Assembly: GCA_964247055.1 (NCBI GenBank)
Contig: OZ176056.1
Span: forward strand, 4,960,001-5,024,000
Direction of reading: 5' to 3'
Origin: Paragordius varius
Lineage: Eukaryota > Nematomorpha
Length of the DNA: 64,000 nucleotides
The position numbers were made by a program, and so were the translations under genes. The notes below the pieces were generated by a model. The model saw only the letters and a program-made list of their open reading frames with translations, was not told the DNA's origin and ran no database searches. Shown in pieces: positions 45,042 to 56,579 of this stretch; within the stretch, counting starts at the first letter, position 1, and the number at the start of each line of letters is the position of its first letter.

Positions 45042-47268
45042 TGGTACTCACCAAAAAAATTTGACGGTCTAAATAAAACATTTTTTTCCATGAACCTTAC
45101 AATGGCAAATCTTCCATAGCTATTTGGCACATATGCGCATATTTATACTCTAAATCACCACGATAAATTTTTTTGCGGATCGCATGTATCTATCTAAGAA
45201 CTCGTTTTGCACCTTGATAAATAATTAAATTTTGATAAGAACATTTATTTTGATAGTAACCAATAATTTTTGACAAATTTGGTTTTGCCTCATGACAAGC
45301 CAATCTTAATACGTCGTCCATATGATCATCTGTTAAACAGTTTCTTAATGTATTCTTGGCATTATTTTTGAAAATGCCGTCTCACACGTGTAAGTTGAAA
45401 AAACAGTTAGCATAACTTGAGCACATATCTTTATACTTGCTGAAATTATCTTTTTTTCTATGATTCTCCTTGATAGCCTCCGAATTGGAAACATTTTTAA
45501 AATCTACGAATTCTTCAATGATATGCGTCTGATCAAAACCGAGATGCTCAAGTTGCTCAAGAGGGGATATATCCATATGCCATGGATTTTCAACGAATTT
45601 TAATTTGATGAAAATGTTAAATGATTGTCTATTATTTAATTAATCTCCGCGGTAAATTCCATATTTTTTCATGAATCGGTTTAAGCGCTGGAAAATATAG
45701 GAGTGTTTTATTTATAAAATCTTGTTTATATATTAATTTTTCTTCAAAAACAACTATTTGATTAGCAAATTGGGTTATTATTTTGCTCCCATGAAGACTT
45801 TTATTAAAAATACTAAGTTTATAAGTAATGTGGCAAAGGTAGGCTAATAACCACCATTTGTCAGTATTAATTTTCTTGTCACACATTCTGTTATCTTTTA
45901 TAAATTATTTAATTTCAGTTTTAAAACAAAAAATCTAATTAATACTTTGCTAAGGCTTAGCCATCCCACAGTGATTTACAAAATATATCATCAAACTTAT
46001 TGTGAATATCTTTCAGATTTTTTTTGAATTTAAGGCTGTTGAAATCTCTACCACGGATGTGGTTAACTATGGCCACAACCGTTTTAATTACTGAATTGAG
46101 TGATTCATATTTTACACGCGAACCAAGTCTTGCTGATGAGCAGTGAAAGGATAAAATTATTTGCAAGTTATATTTGTTTTTCAAAGAGTAATAATCCTTT
46201 GTTTATTCCAATCATAGAGGGACAGCCATCTGTGCAGATCGAAACCAATTTCTTCATAGATATACCATTATTATCGAAAAAAGAAGCTAATTGAGATAAT
46301 CACTTTCTTTAGTGGTATTATTCCTTGGTAAAAATTTTAAATATTCCTCGTTGATTATGTTGTCGTTGCGAAATCTTACTAAGAGCGCATATTCAGGTGT
46401 AATATCAGTGCTAGAATCAATAATAAATAAGTGCAACCATTTATTAGACTTTCTTTTATTTGTTGGGATTCAGTAAACGGTTTCACATTTTATCCTATTG
46501 AATACGAAACTTATTTTACAGCTTCCTGGGAGAAAGCTATGGACATAATAAATTTTTCTTTCATAATTTCTTAATCTTTTTATATTTTTCGTTTCTTTCC
46601 TCATGATTTTCTGGTAATTTATGAGAATGATGGATGTAAAAAGTCTTTCAATATTGTATTTTTTTATAATTATGTTGTCCTTACATATAAGGCAGATAAC
46701 AACATTTTATCAAAAACCACAAAGAATTTTTATTTTCTTTATGAGCGATTTATATCGGATAATTTAATTTTTTAGCATTAGATGTCATCCTTTGAATTTA
46801 TATTTAAATATTATGTAAATTTTTTTCAAAAAAATTGGAATATATTTTGAATTATGGTATAAAAAAATAGGTTTGATTTGAAAAATATTTTATGGGAATG
46901 AGTTAATACCGATGCGGTATAGCAATAAAAAGAATATGTATATGCAAGTTTGGGTGAAAGGCTTGCGTAAATACAAAAATGCAATAAAAATTTCAAAATA
47001 GAAAAGAAAATAGAATACAGAAACAGAAACAACGTGTGCCAAAGTTTTGGAATCATTTTAATGTAATGAGATTTTCCTACATTTCAAATTGGGTAAAAAA
47101 TAAAAATTACCAAGTTAAATCCAAAGATATTAAATATAAGCGAAAATTCGTTTATGTGTAATTTAACAATCATTAAAAAAAATAATTTAAGTATCAATAT
47201 GGTCATAGGGCAATTTTAATGCATTCTTAGGGCCGCATGCGGCGCGCGGGCCGCGGTTTGAGTACCAA
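45042..47268 (-). mobile_element. hAT transposon, ZBED5-like transposase, degraded
   Basis: Ends share TTGGTACTCA in inverted orientation; the right end continues AACCGCGGCCCGCGCG, typical of animal hAT elements. On the minus strand near 46.4 kb, IIDSSTDITPEYALLVRFR is the DESTD catalytic block of ZBED5/SCAND3-type transposases. Then come VVAIVNHIRGRDFNSLKF at 45957-46184, KWWLLAYLCHITYKLSIFNK at 45632-45886, and a further piece at 45382-45576. The expected order is kept, but frames are broken in several places. Confidence 0.75.
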
Positions 47269-47274
47269 TGATAT

Positions 47275-48470
47275 AATGAATATTTTTTACATTTACAATA
47301 TTAATAAATGAATGTCAGTTTTCATTCACTTAAAATACGGATGTTATCTAAAACAAGTTAATAACAGAAAACTAAAACAAATAGATTTTGCAAAAATCAC
47401 CATATTATTAAAAAACATTGATTTTGTATTAATTAAGGCAGAAAAATAATTTTCAAAATAATTGAAATTTTGATATTATAATAATTTAACACCCGATCTT
47501 TGAGGTTGCAACTAATCTGTTTAGTAGTATGTCCAAATTTATAACCATTTATGTCATTCAATATTAATTTTTGTTTAATACCGGGAATCGTTATATTTTT
47601 TTGGTATAATAAAAATATTTTAAAATTCATATGCAAAAATTAAACTTTTGCTTAAACCCAAATAATTTTTAAAATCCTAAGTATATCAAAAATTCTTAGT
47701 TAACCATTTTAACAATCCCCTAAATATGAAAATAGTAAGAAGAACGGGAATGTGTAATTATAAGTGGGTGCATGCAAGAGGCTTTCTCTGAGAAGTCTTT
47801 GCAAACGCACATATAGTCAATTAACATACAGCACATTTATTTCAGTCTTCCGACTAAATGGGGATCTTTGGGGAGAGAAGGCTTTTGATGAATATTTTTA
47901 GAAATATGGATAAATTAAAATCTTTGAAGCGCTTATGTAACATTGATGCTCCGAATTATAAAAAAAGATTAATTAAAAAAACTTGATATTACTTATTTTA
48001 TGAAATAACCTCAAGGTAAAAATTTGGTCAAAATGACATGTACGCATTAGCTAAATATAAAAATTTGCAAAATAAATTACTTTTTCTGTTTATATCAATC
48101 TTAGATGTGATCAAAAAATAACTTTAAACTTGTCAAAACATTGTAAAATAAAAAAGGTGTGGAATAAGTCTGATATGGAATTTTCTTTTCAAAAAAAATG
48201 ATTTGACTTATTATAATTTTTACTAGTATAGATGCATGACTTAGAACCGTTTCTTGTAGTCTAACTTAACTGGAGGCACAAGATAAATCCAATTTATATA
48301 CGAAATGGTAACACTTCCGATATATTATCCAGAGAAAAGCATATAAAATTAAAAATAGATTTTGGACCCTTAAGGCAGAAAAATATTTTGCCACATTTAT
48401 TAAATGATATAGATCTGATGCACATATAACAACATAAAACAATAAAAATTTAAATATGAATAATAATTCC
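47275..48470. other. Spacer, nothing recognised
   Basis: AT-rich. The minus-strand open frames near 47433-47636 and 48266-48472 lack convincing composition or splice context. The 3' untranslated region of the 48.5-kb exon should begin here. Confidence 0.45.
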
Positions 48471-48474
48471 ATTT

Positions 48475-48890
48475 TTACATGGATGGCTTGGCTTTTTTCA
48501 ATTGAGATCTTTGTTTAGCCTCCAATAATCGCAACAATCTTTTGCTTTCTTGAGTCAATTCTTTTTTGCATTCATATCCAACAATTTGCTTAATTTCATT
48601 TGGTAATTTAAAATTTAAGCAGGACATATCTTTGACTGTACTTTGAACGTTTGATTTGAATTTATCCTTAAAATTGAATTGTTTGTTAGCTTCCAAAAAT
48701 GTATTATTGCTTAAACTTTGGTTTTCATCATTGGGATTTAATTTAGGATTACATGCCACAATAGATTGGTCTATGGAATTAAGCTTTGACACTGGTGGAC
48801 AGATAACAGAAAGATTAAACCTCTGGGGCTCATTACTTTTTGGCAAAATTCTATTGGACGGTTTCACGTAAAAGGGTTTCCAAAATTTAT
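48475..48890 (-). CDS. Probable last coding exon, unknown Asn/Lys-rich protein
   Basis: Minus-strand exon with a very good acceptor (TTTATTTTCGTACTCCAG, 48891-48892) and a stop at 48475. It encodes about 138 residues: x-KFWKPFYVKPSNRILPK, then polar Ser/Asn/Gln-rich sequence, then ending LLRLLEAKQRSQLKKAK, probably a helix. No family is recognised. It starts in phase 1. A minimal first coding exon may lie at 49952-49955, where ATG A|GTGATA has the matching phase; the intron between would hold a foldback element. Nothing else supports that start. Confidence 0.5.
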
Positions 48891-48922
48891 CTGGAGTACG
48901 AAAATAAATTAAAATAATTGTG

Positions 48923-49900
48923 TGCCATTCTTTTGAATTTCAAGAATGTCCTTGAACACTCAAGTTGATACATAAACATTTCTGGTGGGTTCTGAACAAG
49001 TTACTCCATAATTGTTTAAATTTGGATTTAACCAGTTTGTATATATTTTTTATTTTATTATTTTTCCCTGTTTCTCCATTTACTATGTATTTTATCCATT
49101 TATTTAATATTAAATTTTTTATTTAAAAGCCACTGTTTTGTATCGAATAATTTTTTTTTAATTCAATAATATTATTAACAATCTATTGCCTTTTAAGGTT
49201 GTTTTATAATCCAGAAAGATTTGAATATCTTAAAAAGAATTTAAGGTTTAAGCCGAATAAAAAGATATGCTTTTAGGCGCATTATACAAAAAATAATGAA
49301 AAACATGTAAAATTTAAAAAAATCCTAATCTCAACTTTTTAGTCACCATTTTTTTCTTTAATTTTATATCGCTAATGCAACAGGCAAATAAATGTATTTT
49401 ATCGTTATTAAATTTAAATTAGCTTTAAGAAGCTTTCTGGCTACATTTCAGCAAAAAATTGATATATTTTAATTTTGAGATCATCTCTTTGTTTCAATCA
49501 TGTTTTGGGTTAGTCCCAATTTAACTGAAAATACCTTAAACTGTTTATTAACGAATCTGGGATATTTCCAATTTACCAAGACAAAAAGGTGAAAAAGTAA
49601 AAAATAACATATTTTAATGTTATTAAAATTGACTTGATCCAGTAAACTATATTTTTCAATTAAATGTTATATTTCTATTAATTTTAAAATATTTTTTACG
49701 AAATTAATATATATTCCGTTGAATGATAAAAGGTAATATTAATTTAAAAGTTTAGGTTAAAGAAAATAGGTTAAAAATGATAAAAAAGATAATGAGACAC
49801 GGTGTGATTAATAATAGTTCATGTTCAAACTTGAAGTGTTCAAGGACCACCAACTTTAAATGTTTGAGGACCAAATTCAAAACTCTAATGCAAATGCTAT
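48923..49900. mobile_element. Foldback element FB1, diverged copy with nested repeat
   Basis: Ends GCCATTCTTTTGAATTTCAA..GTCCTTGAACACTC and, at right, CAAATTCAAAACTC..GCAAATGCTATATA are diverged FB1 termini. A fragment of the GGGGTAGTTTTATA family (about 49200-49640) is inside. Confidence 0.55.
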
Positions 49901-51085
49901 ATATAAGAAATTGATCCATTTGTATTTTATTAAATTTTAACTTTGTATCACTCATAGCCCATATACACCATGTTTCATGCAAATATTAAAATATATCATA
50001 TGATTATTACCATAGATTCGTTATATATTATCTTTGCTCCTTTTTAAACTATTAAATTACAAATTATCTAAATATTTATACAATATACTTTTTATTATTA
50101 AAAAAGCATTTTTTCAAGCAAACGAAACTTTTTTTTTAACCAAACGCAGCATTTTTTCAAACAAACGCAATTCTTACCGTACGCAACATTTTTTTGACCA
50201 AATTTTTTCAACTAAAAAAATGTTGCGTTTACTTAAAAAATGTTTCTTTTGATTGATAAATAGATGTTTACATTTAGAGACTAAGAGTTATTTGAATATC
50301 AATATTTAACCCCAAAAACTTTTCGATACATTATTGTTAAAATATCGGAATATTGAAACATAATTATAGATTTTTAATTTATTATTAATGTACCAACCCG
50401 TATAAATATTAAAAATATTAATCTTTTTCATTCACAAAGTTAGTCCTTTAATATTACATGTATGTCTTGAATGCGAAATCTGGAAGAACATAACATAGTA
50501 TATAAAAGACGAAGGAAACAAAAAATGCGAAAAATATGTGATAATTCGCGCTATACTTTAAATTTTAACTTTTATGTTTATTTAAAGTCAATTAAAGTTT
50601 AATTAAATAGTCACTAATAATGTCAAATATATCACAAAAGCTTATTAATGATTGTAAATTATACGAAATCATTCTCAAAATGAATAAAATTTAAAATAAT
50701 AGTCTCTTAACCAATATTTTCTATCAAACCTCAAAGAAATAAACCTTTTCCCTCCTAGATCCTAACTGTAAAAAATACTACGAATTATCTACATCAAGAA
50801 CCCTTTTTGGAAAATATATGACATCTCAAATTTTTATTAATTATATAACAATTAAAAAACTTTTTATAAACACTTGAAAAAATCCCTAGACCCATACTCT
50901 AGTTTATCTGCAATTAACTTAAAAATTGGATATATTATTTCAAAATCGAAAAAGTCCATGATGATCAACAATAATTAATTTGCTTATAAGCACTGTTTAG
51001 TAAAAAAGTTCTATAATTTAATTATTGTTTTGTGGCCGGGAGTAGCCAGTTTATACAACATCATGATAAATGAAATAAATATATA
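49900..51085. other. Spacer with an FB3 element
   Basis: Apart from the small FB3 copy at 50105-50265 and the tentative ATG A|GT site near 49950, no gene or element is recognised. A 21-nt candidate exon at 50011-50031 was considered and not accepted. Confidence 0.45.
50105..50265. repeat. Foldback element FB3, copy a
   Basis: Repeats of a word close to AAACGCAACATTTTTTCAAGC, in opposite orientation at the two sides (right side AAATGTTGCGTTTACTTAAA). Confidence 0.6.
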
Positions 51086-51087
51086 TA

Positions 51088-51711
51088 TACCATTTGTACT
51101 TCAAGAGTGTCCTTGAACAGTTCAAGTTGGTCCTTGAACACTTCAAGTTGGTCCTTAAAATTTATAAATTTTGATTTAACCATAATTTTTGCATTTATCT
51201 CTTTAATTTATTATTTATTAACCTAATTTTCTTTATTTATATATATTTATTCATTTAAAAATAAAATTTTTTATTTAAAAACCACTTTTTTGTTTCAAAC
51301 TAGTTTTTTTCAATTGAACAAAATTATTGACTTCTAAATGTTTTCAATAAAAAATTTTAATTATTAACAGAAAAACTTATATATTTTTTCATTTCGTGTT
51401 AAAATCTTAAAAATATCCAAAATTATTTTAAGAAATTAATTAAAGATATACGGTTTCTCAAAGTTTAAAAGTTGATATCGATTTAAAATGTTAAATAATA
51501 GAAAATAGGTGAAAAACTATAAAATAGAATTATTTACGATTTGATTGATAAAAGTTAAAAACAAAACCAAAAAGTCAAAAAAATCAACTTAAAGTGTTCA
51601 AGGACCAATTTGAAATGTTCAAGGACCAACTTGAACTGTTCAAGGATCAACTTGAATTGTTTAAGGACCAACTTGAAGTGTTCAAGGACACTCTTGAAGT
51701 GCAAATGGTAT
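51088..51711. mobile_element. Foldback element FB1, copy b
   Basis: The best-preserved copy: left ACCATTTGCACTTCAAGAGT then TTCAAGTTGGTCCTTGAAC repeated; right end with five or six complementary repeats finishing CTTGAAGTGCAAATGGTATA. AT-rich core. Flanked by TA. Confidence 0.8.
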
Positions 51712-51719
51712 ATAAACAA

Positions 51720-51870
51720 TTAAAAAAAATGGCAAAATTCTATCAATTTTACTTGAATTGTTTTATTGATTAAATACTATCAGAAGCATTTTAATTTATT
51801 TTTTATTTTTACTTACTATTTGTGGTATATGACTGTTTATGGCCATACAAGTTTGATATTCAGATAAACT
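51720..51870 (-). CDS. Possible terminal exon pair, unknown protein
   Basis: Exon 51817-51870 (54 nt) has a good acceptor (TTCTGTTAGATTGTAG) and a strong donor (GTAAGTA), and reads SLSEYQTCMAINSHIPQI in phase 0. After a 40-nt intron ending TTCTGATAG, exon 51720-51776 would read YLINKTIQVKLIEFCHFF and stop. The splice signals and intron size match others in this genome, but no upstream exon was found and the composition is not distinctive. Confidence 0.3.
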
Positions 51871-52048
51871 CTACAATCTAACAGAAACCATGCTTAAAAA
51901 GTTTTAGCGAGAATGTAAGTCACATTTAACATGATAAAGGAAATTTTTCTTCATAAAAATTGGTTCAGTAGTATTTTTTACAGACCTTTCCATATTGTAC
52001 CATAAATTCGGGAGAACAACCCAACTTTTAAACTTTAACAATTTAAGA

Positions 52049-52200
52049 CAGTGGTTTCCAACCTTTTATTGTTCACGCTTCCTTAATAAACAAAAATTGC
52101 GTCCCCCCTCTATATGGGGGACAAATGTTAATTTGTTCCTGCGATCCTCATTAACCTTGAAATTGTTTCTGGTTTTATTTATTAATTGAAAGGCGATCAT
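52049..52200 (+). repeat. hAT-type terminus
   Basis: CAGTGGTTTCCAACCTTTTA followed by CGTCCCCCCT-like text is the standard opening of many animal hAT elements (CAGTGGTTCCCAACC). The matching end was not found. Confidence 0.5.
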
Positions 52201-53140
52201 AATTTCATTTAAATATTTTAAATAAACCAATTATTAAATAATAGTGAACATTTTACTTAATAACATAAATTGGTCGCATTTTGTTTCAAAGATTACGCCA
52301 AAATATTTTTCCAATATTACTCTTTAAAATCTTCTGGTTACAAAAATATAAATACGATTTTAAAAATTTAATTCATTTTAGATAGTACCAAATAAAAGCT
52401 TTCATGTTTTGCATGTATTATATTTTTGTCATTTTGTCTAATGCGTAAAAAAGCCACGCCTGTTGATATCATAAAACAAAATTTTTCGATAGAATTTATT
52501 TCAAGTTATTTATTTGGATGCAATCAAATTTTATCGTTAGCTGTTACAATATGCTTTGTATTATCATTGGGTGTATTTACATAATCTCAATTACAACTAA
52601 TTTGGGCATTGATTTTTTGTAAATAAAATACTGATGTTACTAGCCGTTTAATTTGAGAAACTTGACAGATAAATATCAATAAATTTGAATATCTGTGAAG
52701 GCAATATAAATAAATTTTTAAGCTTAAATTATATTAATGGTCTGTAAAATGAAATATGGCTTTTTATTTAAATTTTGGTCTATCAGTTATAGCTTGAAAA
52801 CTTTTAAAACTACGATAACTTAAATAAAACGATGGTAATAGGCGATTGGTCCTGTTATATTGCAAAAAAACATAAATATCAAATTTATATATATAATAAA
52901 CTCAGTAAATTTATAAATTTATATTTAAACATTTTAATTTTAACATTTTCAGAATATGTTAGTATCTTTTTCGAGATGATGAAGACTATTGTATTTCAAT
53001 AAATTACCATTTCAAATTCAAGTTGGGACTTAAATTTTAGTAGTGAACTAACAATTGTAAAAATCATATAATCTTTACTTTAAAATACATATATACAAAC
53101 ATTGATCCTATTTATTAGGGAATTCTATAAAATAAGAAAT
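52200..53140. other. Spacer, nothing recognised
   Basis: AT-rich; presumably includes the 3' flank of the 53.1-kb gene. No element recognised. Confidence 0.45.
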
Positions 53141-53145
53141 TAAAG

Positions 53146-54270
53146 CTAACAACCTGCTTCATAATCGGCATTCGTCCTTTGATTGAGATTTTGATTAGTG
53201 AGGACATTTTTGTGCGTTAATTTGCGCAAATATTGAAAACGATGCGCATAAACCTGGAGGAGTTCCTTTAGTTTTACGTTAAACAATTTAAAACAACTGC
53301 CCAAAGGCGAAATAGGTCTTATAAATAAGGCAATTAAGTGTAACAACACATAAATTAGTGCTAGAAATGGTATGAACCACAGGTATAGACTCATTTCGCA
53401 CCATCGTAACATGTTAAAAACCACGGGGTAAAAAACTTTTTTACGCATAATCATGGTATATTTTTGACTAAACACAAAGTGTGTCATAAATGAAATGATA
53501 GGTAGGCCAAAACAACCCCACCAATAAAGAGCAAAAATGCACATTTTAACCCGTTCCTGATAATGTAAGTTTTCAATCGAATGTGCCATACTTCTAATTA
53601 TAGGGTGAATAATAATCAATTTTACATCCAGTTGCTTTGTAATTGCATATTCTTTACTAAGGTCACGATTTCCATGGCTCTTAAACCAATATGTGGATGA
53701 TGAAACTTTTTTTAAACATGGCGTTGTGTTAATGGACCAATTGGTTAACATATTTTCAAGAACATATTTATTGTTTTTGGGAGCCGGCGTAGGCTCCACT
53801 ATACAATCCAAATATTTTATCATGTTAATAAATTTAGCCGTATTATTAACACTACTATCATTATAATAATATCGCTGATCGATTGTGTCTTTGAAATTAA
53901 CTGAATGTTTGTTACGGCCTATGATCACATACTTGGGTTCAATATTGCCATCGGATGATTTAATGACAAAAGAAGGATTAAGTAAGCAAATGGTAATGTA
54001 CAAAGGTAACCAGATGAAGGTTAAACCGGCCATACCACAAATAATTTTAGTGGGAGCCGATTTCAAAATATCTTGCTTGTAAAATGCTTGCCTTTCTTTT
54101 TCTTCCACGTTTTTGGCCTGTAATATAATGTAAAAAAATAACACAATAAAACAGAGAAATTGACTCAATTTTCTTTGGTTCTCAATCAAATGAAATAGGT
54201 GGTTTTTATTTTTAATGCCAGATAGGGACGAATAAGTTGAAATTCGGACGAAGCTTAAGGTTCCATAATA
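53146..54270 (-). CDS. Multipass membrane protein, four hydrophobic segments
   Basis: Open minus-strand frame from 54270 to a stop at 53146, with no ATG until well inside (the LTFIWLP region), so it is probably a 3' exon; CCTTAAG near 54255 could be its acceptor. Numbering from the codon at 54189, hydrophobic segments span about 8-24, 49-70, 216-239 and 266-290. Between the second and third lies a polar region of some 145 residues with four N-glycosylation sequons (110, 115, 150, 154) and two Cys (129, 158), so it is probably extracellular. TFIWLP and GLPIISF faintly recall helices 6 and 7 of GPCRs, but the huge loop and the extra last helix argue against it. No family assigned. GCAG|GTTGTT at the end might be a donor instead of a stop-containing terminus. 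Confidence 0.6.
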   Translation of the reverse strand, partial: YYGTLSFVRISTYSSLSGIKNKNHLFHLIENQRKLSQFLCFIVLFFYIILQAKNVEEKERQAFYKQDILKSAPTKIICGMAGLTFIWLPLYITICLLNPSFVIKSSDGNIEPKYVIIGRNKHSVNFKDTIDQRYYYNDSSVNNTAKFINMIKYLDCIVEPTPAPKNNKYVLENMLTNWSINTTPCLKKVSSSTYWFKSHGNRDLSKEYAITKQLDVKLIIIHPIIRSMAHSIENLHYQERVKMCIFALYWWGCFGLPIISFMTHFVFSQKYTMIMRKKVFYPVVFNMLRWCEMSLYLWFIPFLALIYVLLHLIALFIRPISPLGSCFKLFNVKLKELLQVYAHRFQYLRKLTHKNVLTNQNLNQRTNADYEAGC

Positions 54271-54279
54271 TTACACTAG

Positions 54280-55345
54280 ACAGAAAATTTTGACTTTTTT
54301 TAAGTGCCATTTTTGTCAATTTAAAATTAAGTTTTTTAAGGGACATAAATAGTAATTTCTGAAAAATAAATTAATCTAACACTTAAGAATTATTTTAATC
54401 AGGGTATATCGATTATTTTTGGCCCCCATTTAACATTAAACTCAATTTTCAAAAATAAAAGGTTTTAGACAGATAGCCAATTATTTTATATCCTTTGAAA
54501 TAGTAACGAATCTTTTGAATGTTAGATAATCATCTGGTAAAGTGTATTTGGCTTTATATGGTCAAAATTTTCAACCCATAAATAAGTCACATTTTCACAG
54601 ACGAACTAATTTAACAATCGTATAAATTTTTTTAATATAATATTATGGTTACACTAATATAATTTAAAAAGTTGGATAATAAAAACATAGTTATAACTGT
54701 AAATTAATTACATAATCATAAAAGATTAATAACTCCTTAAATCTTTCTAGTCTTTGGAATTAAAATAATAAGCGTTGTAAAGATAACATTTAATATTTAT
54801 AAAAAAAGTAAAAATGCCTGTTTTGATTGATATAAAACACATAAACAAGTGTTTTAATCAAAAAAACTTTTAATGTTATCTTTTTTAAACCTTCATTGCC
54901 ATCTACCCAAAGTTTGAGCTGTTATAATCCATTAGTTTAAAAAATATATATATTGACAAAAACGCTTTAGTTTGGCAGGTTTGTCACTTCCTATCTCCAT
55001 ACTCTCGACTGATATTTTACAAATGGGTATTCTATATCTTCAAAGAAAAATATTTTTTAGTGTAATGTTGATAAAGAGGGTGCATAATTCCGAAAAATCA
55101 AATCAGATATACTATAATATAGTAGTCAGAAAATGCATATTTTATTTCATCCAAAGAAACGATTTATTACCTGTATAGAGTACTTGTAAATATTTTTTTG
55201 AATTATATTTTATTTTAAACTTTATTCAGGTGTTAGTGATGAATGCCTAAAACATTAAAAAATATATGAGGTTTTTTGTAATTTTTATAGGGATTCACGA
55301 TTTAAACTTTAAATTTATAATTTTTTATCAGCAAACTTTGTAAAT
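54280..55345. other. Spacer with scattered splice-like sites
   Basis: No firm feature. On the minus strand, short AG..GT intervals such as 12 nt ending CAG|GTAATA near 55169 and 21 nt ending GAA|GTGACA near 54990 could be micro-exons of the gene upstream, but they stand alone and were not annotated. Confidence 0.35.
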
Positions 55346-55347
55346 AT

Positions 55348-55760
55348 TACCATTTGCACTTCAAGTGAGTCCTTTACCATTGCCAGTTAATCTATCAACG
55401 TCTCAAATTGGTCTAACTCCAACATGATAATTACATATCCATATATGATTTGTTATTAACTATCATTACTTAAATTTTTATAAAATTCACATATTCTTAT
55501 AAAAACATATATTTTCAGTCAATATTTTTTGATATTAATAAGTTTAAATATGTCATTTAAAATGTATTTTTAATTCAATATTACGTCAAAAAACTGATAA
55601 TCTTTAACTAATGAATTATTAATGAAGCTTAAGCTGAAATTTATATAGTCATAAATCAATTAAATTTTTAAATAAAAACCACTAAATTTATAAATTTATA
55701 TAAAAACAAAAATTTAGCATTATTTTTTATTTACCAACCCTAAAATCACCTAAAAATAGC
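55348..55760. repeat. Foldback element FB1, left half, decayed
   Basis: Begins ATTACCATTTGCACTTCAAG followed by one or two diverged subrepeats; the right terminus is missing. Confidence 0.45.
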
Positions 55761-55799
55761 AGCCTATGGTAAAAAATATTATTTAAAATGTCTTTATAA

Positions 55800-55945
55800 G
55801 TAAAAAATGTTGCGGTTGATTGGAAAATGTTTGGTTGAAAAAAGGCTACGTGGACCTAAAAAAATGTTGCGTTTAAATGAATAAAAATTGCCATGGGATA
55901 GAAACTGTCAATTTTTGTGAAAAGTGTTGCTTTTAAGGGAAATAT
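55800..55945. repeat. Foldback element FB3, copy b
   Basis: AAAAATGTTGCGGTTGATTG and AAAAAATGTTGCGTTTAAAT are the FB3 word; one side dominates. Confidence 0.45.
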
Positions 55946-55961
55946 AGCAGTTTACTTAGTA

Positions 55962-56570
55962 TACCATTTGCACTTCAAGAGTGACCTTGAACACACCAAG
56001 GTCCTTGAACATTTCAAGTTAATCCTTAAAATCTCTAAATTTTGATTAACCATAATTTTTGGATGTTTTTTATTTTATTAATTTTTAACCTAATTTTCTT
56101 TTATAATATATTTATTCATTTAAAAATAAAAATTTTTATTCAAAAACTACTTTTTTATTTCAAACTAATTTTTTTCCAATTTAACAAAATTATTAACTTT
56201 TAAATGTTTTTAATTAAAAATTGTTAATAACCCAGAAAACTTATATATTTTTTAATTAGGGGTTAAAATTTTAAAAATATCCAAAATATTATAAAATTAA
56301 AAAAAGATATTCTCAATATTTCATAGTTGATATTGATTTAAAATTATGTTAAATAATTGAAAGTAGGTCAAAACGATATAATATATGAATGATTTACGAT
56401 TTGATTGATAAAAGCTTAAAACAAAACAAAAAAGTCAAAGGACCAACTTGAAATGTTCAAGGACCGACTAGATGTGTTCAAGGACCAACTAGACGTGTTC
56501 AACGACAAACTTGAAATGTTCAAGGACCAACTTGAAGTGTTCAAGTAGACTCTTGAAGTGCAAATGGTAT
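55962..56570. mobile_element. Foldback element FB1, copy c
   Basis: Left ACCATTTGCACTTCAAGAGT, right CTTGAAGTGCAAATGGTAT with four complementary subrepeats; core shared with copy b. Confidence 0.75.
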
Positions 56571-56579
56571 ACATTGCAT

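Noticed and set aside
45040-45080. Strong-looking donor TTG|GTGAGTACC with an acceptor 17 nt upstream
   Set aside because: It coincides with the inverted terminus of the hAT element (TTGGTACTCA), and 17 nt breaks the frame.
50011-50031. 21-nt candidate exon reading IIYNESM in phase 0
   Set aside because: Poor acceptor context, and the phase does not fit the neighbouring 48.5-kb exon.
54960-55185. Candidate micro-exons near 54990 (x-ESMEIG) and 55170 (x-LYT)
   Set aside because: Only two, not linked to a supported gene; in AT-rich sequence such intervals arise by chance.
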